A stretch of DNA of 10,427 nt from an uncultured Caulobacterales bacterium (GTDB taxonomy: Bacteria; Pseudomonadota; Alphaproteobacteria; Caulobacterales; Caulobacteraceae). This document shows positions 5,212 to 10,427 of the stretch, piece after piece. A program made the translations under genes and the position numbers. Location: positions 1 through 10,427 of the forward strand of contig CAISYT010000086.1 in assembly GCA_903889785.1 (NCBI GenBank), in the 5' to 3' direction. The notes below the pieces were generated by a model. The model searched no databases, was not told where the DNA came from, and saw only the letters and a program-made list of their open reading frames with translations. How positions within the stretch are numbered: the stretch's first letter is position 1; every line of letters begins with the position of its first letter.

Positions 5212-6762
5212 TTAGGCCAACGGCAGAGTGACGCGTGCGGTCAGACCGCCCGGCCGTGACACCAGGTCCACATCGCCGCCGTGGGTACGGGCGAGAGAAC
5301 GAGCGACGGCCAATCCCAATCCAACACCGCCCTTGTCGAGATTGCGCGAGACGTTTGCGCGGTAGAATGGCTCAAAGGCGCGCGCCAGGTCAGCCGGTGC
5401 CATGCCGGGGCCGTCGTCCTCGATCTCAACCACGGCCTGGTCGTTGCGCTGCGCCATGGAGACGCGGGCCACCCCACCGTATTTGAGTGCGTTGTCGAGT
5501 AGGTTGGCCAACAGCCGCTGCAGGGCGATCGGGTCTCCCTCCACGGTTAGCGGCTGGGCTTTGATCAGGGTCGCGTTTCTACCGACAAGGGCGGCATCGT
5601 CGACCACGACTTCGACGACCGAGAGCAGGTCGAGTTTGTCGCGCCGCGCTAGCACGCTGGCGTCACGGATGAAGGCCAGAACCGAGCCGATCATCGCCTC
5701 CATCTGCACGATGTCGCTCAGAATGGCGGCGGGGTCTGGGGTCTTGGCCTCCAGCTTGAAACGCATACGGGCAAGAGGTGTGCGCAGGTCGTGGCTGATG
5801 GCCCCGACCATGGCGGTACGGTCGTCGACATAGCGTTTCAGCCGTACCTGCATGTCATTGAAGGCCAACGCCGCCTTGCCAATTTCCGCCGGGCCATCCA
5901 GCGAAATAGGGCGCGCTTGTGGATCGCGGCCGAGGCGTGCTGCGGCTTCGGCGAAGCGGTCGATCGGCGCGGTGATGCGGCGCGCGAACCCCCAAGCGGC
6001 GGGGGCAGATAATAAAAGGCATCCGATCATCCAGAGCCCCTCCTTGCGCTGCCAATCGTTGGGGAAGGGCTCGGGCTGGGGTTTAACGACCACCCAAAGG
6101 CCGTCGTCGCGCTGCAGGCTGGCGATAAATCCGCCGACGATGTCCATTTCAGGCGCGCGGGCGCTCAAGCGCTGCAGGCGCTGGGCGGGCGCTGCCGGAA
6201 ACGCTCTAGGTGCGCTGTCAAAGCCGCCACTTGGCCGGCGATCAAAACCCAATCGGGGTTCGCTGTCATCGGGGGCCTGAGGGCGTGGCGGCCCCCGGTC
6301 ATCGTCAATTCGTCGGGGCTGTGACTGATTGGGGTCGGGCAGGATGCGGCCCGTCATGATGCGGCTCGGCCATGAGGGTGGCGGGCGTAGGATACGAATG
6401 CGGCTGGGCTCGACGCCGAGCAGAACCGCCAAGGCGATCCGGCTACGACCCAGCCCGGCTGTTCGGTTGTTCCGCATCGGGGACTGCTGACGGTTTGTGT
6501 CGGGGGTGGCCTGCCGTCGATTCTGATTGCGCCCCGGTGGCGGCCTGTCTGCGAGTGTACGCTCGAGCGTACTGCCCAAACTTGGCTGGAGTGAGCCGCC
6601 TTGGAGGGCCGTGGCGATCTCGGTTAGGCGATAGATCTGAGGCGCTGGCGGAGGCGAAAGGCCCACTACTGCCAGGGCGATGATCTGGGCTGCGACCAGG
6701 CAAAGGGCGATCAGCAGACCGATCTGCACCGCAATCGGTGCACCGGTGGCCTTGGCCTTCAT
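5212..6762 (-). CDS. Two-component sensor histidine kinase (HAMP-HisKA-HATPase) with large Pro/Arg-rich periplasmic domain
   Basis: A 516-aa inner-membrane kinase from the ATG at 6762, 7 bp after the regulator stop; the frame is open 17 codons further into the regulator gene, but this start sits just before the first membrane helix. In this numbering TM1 is about 10-34 and TM2 about 243-260, flanking a periplasmic region of about 205 residues. HAMP is about 260-313. The H-box GAISHDLRTPLARMRF puts the phosphorylated His at 324. The N-box is LLANLLDNALKYG (Asn424), G1 is DDGPGM (about 450), the F-box is FEPFYR (about 464) and G2 is GVGLGLAVARS (about 480). All catalytic boxes are intact. The family resembles EnvZ/CpxA-type kinases. 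The periplasmic region holds an unusual low-complexity stretch rich in Pro, Arg, Asp and Gln (about 72-195), so the signal cannot be guessed. Its partner is certainly the adjacent regulator. Confidence 0.93.
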   Translation of the reverse strand: MKAKATGAPIAVQIGLLIALCLVAAQIIALAVVGLSPPPAPQIYRLTEIATALQGGSLQPSLGSTLERTLADRPPPGRNQNRRQATPDTNRQQSPMRNNRTAGLGRSRIALAVLLGVEPSRIRILRPPPSWPSRIMTGRILPDPNQSQPRRIDDDRGPPRPQAPDDSEPRLGFDRRPSGGFDSAPRAFPAAPAQRLQRLSARAPEMDIVGGFIASLQRDDGLWVVVKPQPEPFPNDWQRKEGLWMIGCLLLSAPAAWGFARRITAPIDRFAEAAARLGRDPQARPISLDGPAEIGKAALAFNDMQVRLKRYVDDRTAMVGAISHDLRTPLARMRFKLEAKTPDPAAILSDIVQMEAMIGSVLAFIRDASVLARRDKLDLLSVVEVVVDDAALVGRNATLIKAQPLTVEGDPIALQRLLANLLDNALKYGGVARVSMAQRNDQAVVEIEDDGPGMAPADLARAFEPFYRANVSRNLDKGGVGLGLAVARSLARTHGGDVDLVSRPGGLTARVTLPLA

Positions 6763-6769
6763 AACGCGC

Positions 6770-7516
6770 TCACGGACGCTGCACCTTGGCGTCGAACATA
6801 TAGCCGGCGCCACGGTAGGTGCGGATCACGTCGCGGTCGTCGTCGGCCTTCAGTTTTCTGCGCAGGCGGCTGATCTGCACGTCGATGGCCCGGTCGTAAA
6901 CGTCCGGCTCGCCGCCGCGGGCCATGTCAATCAGTTGGTCACGGGTGAGGATGCGGCCGGGATGTTCGAGGAAGGCGCTGAGCAGTGAAAACTCGCCAGC
7001 GGTGAGCAGGATGGCCGAGCCATTCGGTCCGTTCAGCTGCCGCCGCACCATGTCCAGCGTGTAGCCCAGAAAGCGGTACAGATTGCTGCCGCTCTCGCGG
7101 CTGGAATGGGGGTCACGCTCCTCACGCCGTCGCAGAACGGCCCGCACCCGGGCCAGCAGTTCGCGCGGACTGCAAGGCTTGGGAAGGTAATCATCAGCAC
7201 CGAGTTCCAGGCCCAGCACGCGGTCAATCTCCTCGCCCATGGCGCTGACCATAATGATGGCAAGGCCGCCCTTGCGGGTCAGGCGCTGGCAGATGGAGAG
7301 CCCGCCCTCGCCCGGCAGCATGACATCGAGGATCACCAGATCGACCTGACCTGCCGCCAGTGCCGCATCCATGGCCGTGGCATCGGCGGCAGCGCGCACC
7401 GCGTAGCCGTGCTCGACCAGATAGGCACTGACCTGTTCGCGCAGCTCGCGGTCGTCATCGACGACGAGAATCTGAGCGGGCAGGGCGTGTGAGGCGGCGG
7501 ACATGGGCTGGATCAT
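6770..7516 (-). CDS. OmpR/PhoB-family response regulator
   Basis: A 248-aa transcription factor controlled by phosphorylation from the kinase encoded immediately downstream. The receiver domain (about 14-130) has the acidic pair Asp20-Asp21 (ILVVDDD), the phospho-acceptor Asp64 (VILDVMLPGEGG), Ser91 (MVSAMG) in the Thr/Ser switch position and Lys113 (YLPKPCSPREL). The C-terminal winged helix (about 148-243) shows the OmpR signature: LTAGEFSLLSAFLEHPGRIL, TRDQLID, DRAIDVQISRLRRKL and the wing IRTYRGAGYMF. The start could be Met1 (7516) or Met5 (7504); neither has a purine-rich ribosome binding site, so translation may be leaderless or weak. A terminator separates it from the LTxxQ gene upstream, so regulator and kinase probably form their own operon from a promoter in 7517-7584. 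Confidence 0.94.
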   Translation of the reverse strand: MIQPMSAASHALPAQILVVDDDRELREQVSAYLVEHGYAVRAAADATAMDAALAAGQVDLVILDVMLPGEGGLSICQRLTRKGGLAIIMVSAMGEEIDRVLGLELGADDYLPKPCSPRELLARVRAVLRRREERDPHSSRESGSNLYRFLGYTLDMVRRQLNGPNGSAILLTAGEFSLLSAFLEHPGRILTRDQLIDMARGGEPDVYDRAIDVQISRLRRKLKADDDRDVIRTYRGAGYMFDAKVQRP

Positions 7517-7584
7517 CGGGGCCGTATTGAGGAGGCGACTTTGACGGCTAAATCAACGCATGGCCACAGCGTCGCTGTTGGATG

Positions 7585-7614
7585 AAAAGGGCCGGCGTTT
7601 CCACCGGCCCTTTT
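7585..7614 (-). terminator. Intrinsic terminator after the LTxxQ-protein gene
   Basis: An 11-bp perfect stem (AAAAGGGCCGG at 7585-7595 with CCGGCCCTTTT at 7604-7614) encloses an 8-nt loop. On the minus strand it begins 10 bp after the stop of the 7625-8230 gene and ends in TTTT, so it should end that transcript before the regulator gene. Being symmetric, it could also work in the other direction. Confidence 0.85.
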
Positions 7615-7624
7615 GTGTTTCATA

Positions 7625-8230
7625 TCAGCGGGACGGCGCGCGCGCGGCGGGGAAGCCACCACCGCCACCGAAGCCGCCGCGTCCTCGACCGCCACCGCCC
7701 ATGCGCATCTTCATGTGGCCTGCGTTGGAATTGCGCAGACGGGTCATGGCGTCGAACACCTGCTGCTGGTCGGGGCTCAGTGTGGCGTAGAAGGTGCGCA
7801 GGCTCTGGGCGCGTTGTTGCATCATCTGCTGACGCGCTTGGTCGCGCTGAGCCTGCCGGTCGAGCCGTTGCGGGGTGGTCAAGGTTACGCCGGGTGCGGG
7901 TGACGGCCCTGGCTGGACGCCGGGCGCGCGACCCAGGTCTTGCGCGGGTGGCCTGGGGCCTTGGCTGGCGATCAGGGCGTCCAGGGCCGTCATCTGGTCT
8001 GGGCGCAGCCGCAGCACCGTGGCCAGATCCTTTTTCCGCTCGGTCATGCGCCTTTCCATCTGGGCGCGAAACTCACCCCGAGGGGCTTGGAAGCTAGGCC
8101 CTTGTCGTCCAGCGGCGGCCATGCCGCCCGGCAGTTGAACCTGCGCCTGGCTGGCGTCGGCCAGGGCGAAGGTGGACAGGCTGGTCATCAGCGCCAATGC
8201 AGCGAGGACATTATTTCTGGTGCGGGGCAT
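7625..8230 (-). CDS. Exported LTxxQ-motif protein of the Spy/CpxP-like type with Gly-rich tail
   Basis: A 201-aa protein with GAGGA seven bases before the ATG and a clear signal peptide (residues 1-29, cut after ASQA). Mature features in order are: an Arg/Gln/Met-rich helix (about 52-72, EFRAQMERRMTERKKDL), LRPDQ at 75-79 followed by a helix, a Pro/Gly-rich linker (about 90-118), a strongly helical Gln/Arg-rich region (121-147), LSPDQQQVFDAM at 151-162, and a tail of Gly and Arg (177-193). The paired L-x-P-D-Q motifs are the LTxxQ signature of Spy/CpxP-type periplasmic chaperones and related metal-sensing proteins, though the Pro-rich linker and Gly-rich tail make it longer than Spy (about 160 aa). 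Gene order (this gene, then regulator and kinase, same strand) suggests it is an output or modulator of that two-component system. Exact function is inferred. Confidence 0.82.
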   Translation of the reverse strand: MPRTRNNVLAALALMTSLSTFALADASQAQVQLPGGMAAAGRQGPSFQAPRGEFRAQMERRMTERKKDLATVLRLRPDQMTALDALIASQGPRPPAQDLGRAPGVQPGPSPAPGVTLTTPQRLDRQAQRDQARQQMMQQRAQSLRTFYATLSPDQQQVFDAMTRLRNSNAGHMKMRMGGGGRGRGGFGGGGGFPAARAPSR

Positions 8231-8294
8231 GGTTGGATCCTCATTAAAGTCCGTCGGTAGGTTCAGGATGGCCGCCTAAAGCGGCAGACTGATT

Positions 8295-8335
8295 GCGAAA
8301 TCGCGCTGCACTCTGAAATTGTGTTTCGCTTTCGC
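8295..8335 (-). promoter_or_regulatory. GCGAAA repeats upstream of the LTxxQ gene: candidate regulator site
   Basis: The 136-bp gap between the divergent LTxxQ gene and the guaD remnant contains a tandem hexamer TTTCGCTTTCGC at 8324-8335 and an inverse copy GCGAAA at 8295-8300 (within GCGAAATCGCG). OmpR-type regulators often bind tandem direct repeats, so this could be an operator for the neighbouring regulator. No experimental consensus applies; it may be chance. Confidence 0.25.
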
Positions 8336-8366
8336 TACATAAGGCCATGGTTGGCCCCAAAGCGTT

Positions 8367-9567
8367 ATGAGGGCTGATTTGCACGGCTACCGCGCGTCTA
8401 TCCTGCACATAAGGCGATCCGGCGGTAAATGGCGCGGGGGCCTGCGTCTAGCATGACGACGGCCTACTGTTGGTCGGCGAAGATGGGCTGATCCTCGCTA
8501 GCGGCGATTACCGCCAACTTTCGCCCCGGCTTCACGGCCTGAGTCCTACCGCCTATCCCGAGTGCATTCTCATGCCCGGTTTTGTCGATCTGCATGTCCA
8601 CCTGCCGCAGGCGTCGATCATCGCAGCGGAGAATAGTGGCCTGCTTGATTGGCTAGAGCGCTACGCTTTTCCGGCTGAGGCGGCGTTTGTGGATCCAAAG
8701 CACGCCGCGGTCCAGGCGGCGCTGTTCGTCGACCAGTTGCTGAGCAACGGCACAACAACCGCTCTGGTTTTCGGCTCCAGCCACAAGACCTCTGTGTAGG
8801 CGCTGTTCGAAGAAGCTTTTCAGCAGGGCATGCGGCTGATCGCTGCGGCTCGGCGGGACGGCTAGGCTATGCGGTGACGCCGCGCTTTGCCCTGACGTCA
8901 TCGGGCGAGCAATTGGCTATTGCAGGCCAGATTCTGCGCGATCACCCGCAGGTCTGGATTCAGACCCACCTGGCGGAGACCGTGCAGGAGGGTATCGAGG
9001 CTATGCGCCAGCATCCGGAGGCGAGCGACTACCTCAATATCTATGAGCGTGCCGGCTTGGTCACCAGCCGCTCGGTGTTCGCCCATTGCGTCCAGATGGA
9101 TGAGAGCGGGTTTTCCCGGCTGGCCGCGGCGGTGGCCTCGATCGCGCATTGCCCCAGCAGCAAACTGTTCCTCGGCTCGGGCCTGTTTCCGCTGAAACGC
9201 GCTTGCGCCTGTGACGTGAAGGTCGGCATCGGCAACGACGTTGCTGGCGGTGACAGCTTCTCGATCCCGCGCACCCTGAATCAGGCCTACAAGGTGGCGC
9301 AGCTGCTGGGTGATCGGCTTGACCCCTACGATGCGCTGTATATGGCCACCCTGGGCGGCGCGCGCGCCCTGGGGCTGGGGAAAGAATTGGCAGCCTTGAG
9401 GCCGGCAAGGAGGCCGACTTCCTGATCCTAGACCCGGCCAACGCCCCCTTGCTGGCGCGCCGACTGGCGCGTCCGAAAGCTAGGCCGAAAGGCTGTTTGC
9501 CCTGCTGATGCTGTGTGACGACCGCCTGGTGGCAGAGACCTACCCGATGGGGATCAAGCGGGGCTAG
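8367..9567 (+). pseudogene. guaD: Guanine deaminase (guaD), multiply disrupted
   Basis: The remnant of a zinc amidohydrolase that converts guanine to xanthine. Pieces in three frames follow the family order: LHGYRASILH (from ATG 8367); then, after a shift near 8409-8412, GDPAVNGAGACV, a TAG at 8449, HDDGLLLVGEDG, PGFVDLHVHLPQ (zinc-binding HxH), LLDWLERYAFPAEA, NGTTTALVFGSSH, a TAG at 8797 and ALFEEAFQQGMRLIA. About 34 expected residues (AGKxxMDRNAP...) are then deleted near 8850, with a frame change. GRLGYAVTPRFALTSS, WIQTHLAET (zinc His), SVFAHCVQMD, KVGIGNDVAGG and ALYMATLGGARALGLGK follow. One-base deletions near 9384 and 9470, plus a TAG at 9481, separate GSLEAGKEADFLILDP and AERLFALLMLCDDRLVAETY, which ends at TAG 9565. 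The active-site pieces are recognisable but no intact enzyme can be made. Confidence 0.88.
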
Positions 9568-9586
9568 CCCGCCCCGCCTTGCTTTT
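9558..9586 (+). terminator. Possible intrinsic terminator of the guaD remnant
   Basis: A GCGGGG/CCCCGC stem (9558-9563 and 9572-9577) with an 8-nt loop, alternatively the palindrome GGGCTAGCCC at 9561-9570, is followed by TTGCTTTT. It overlaps the guaD stop. It lies past the end of the convergent pckG gene, 18 bp beyond the pckG stop, but there is no good T-run on the minus strand. Confidence 0.45.
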
Positions 9587-9603
9587 AATCCACGCCGAAG
9601 AAG

Positions 9604-10427
<824 letters not shown>

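Noticed and set aside
8470..9425. Two separate short genes (8470-8799 and 8874-9425) as independent proteins
   Set aside because: They are consecutive pieces of one guanine deaminase, in the expected order and joined by residues missing from the family pattern.

Overview
The window is GC-rich and looks alphaproteobacterial, most like the Caulobacterales (Asticcacaulis, Phenylobacterium or Brevundimonas type). This rests on the GC-biased codon use, the GTP-type PEP carboxykinase, the HtrA/Do protease with its short Ala-rich leader, and the style of the ydbL and guaD remnants. The placement is an inference from sequence feel, not from a search.

Left part (1-1600): the N-terminus of a probable SAM-dependent methyltransferase (minus) lies just downstream of a small exported protein (162-704, minus). 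That protein resembles the C-terminal domain of 'transmembrane anchor' proteins found with metal-efflux genes. Next comes a scrap yard of three abutting remnants: the C-terminal end of an IS6-family transposase, the left end of an IS3-family element with the first 37 codons of orfA, and an internal piece of a protein typical of copper/heavy-metal loci. The last two share a 6-bp overlap, consistent with a microhomology deletion. The region is best read as the decayed edge of a metal-resistance island.

Middle (1600-8230): mostly intact genes on the minus strand with an envelope-stress flavour. They are a periplasmic HtrA/DegP-type serine protease with a clear terminator; a 421-aa MFS transporter; a histidine kinase and OmpR-type response regulator pair 7 bp apart; and, upstream of a terminator, an exported LTxxQ (Spy/CpxP-like) protein. 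The order LTxxQ protein, regulator, kinase recalls CpxP-CpxRA or Spy-type systems: chaperone and protease for misfolded envelope proteins, and a two-component pair that could sense the stress. A divergent ydbL (DUF1318) gene between the MFS gene and the kinase is broken by an amber codon and a +1 frameshift.

Right part (8367-10427): a guanine deaminase (guaD) gene on the plus strand is a pseudogene with several frameshifts, three in-frame amber codons and an internal deletion of about 100 bp. It converges on the C-terminal 274 codons of pckG (GTP-dependent PEP carboxykinase), which runs off the right edge.

No CRISPR array, tRNA, rRNA or obviously new multi-gene system was found. The most notable points are the three-part IS/metal-gene fusion, a hairpin that buries the IS3 orfA start codon, the heavy and amber-biased decay of guaD and ydbL beside intact genes, and a Pro/Arg-rich low-complexity insert in the kinase sensor domain.
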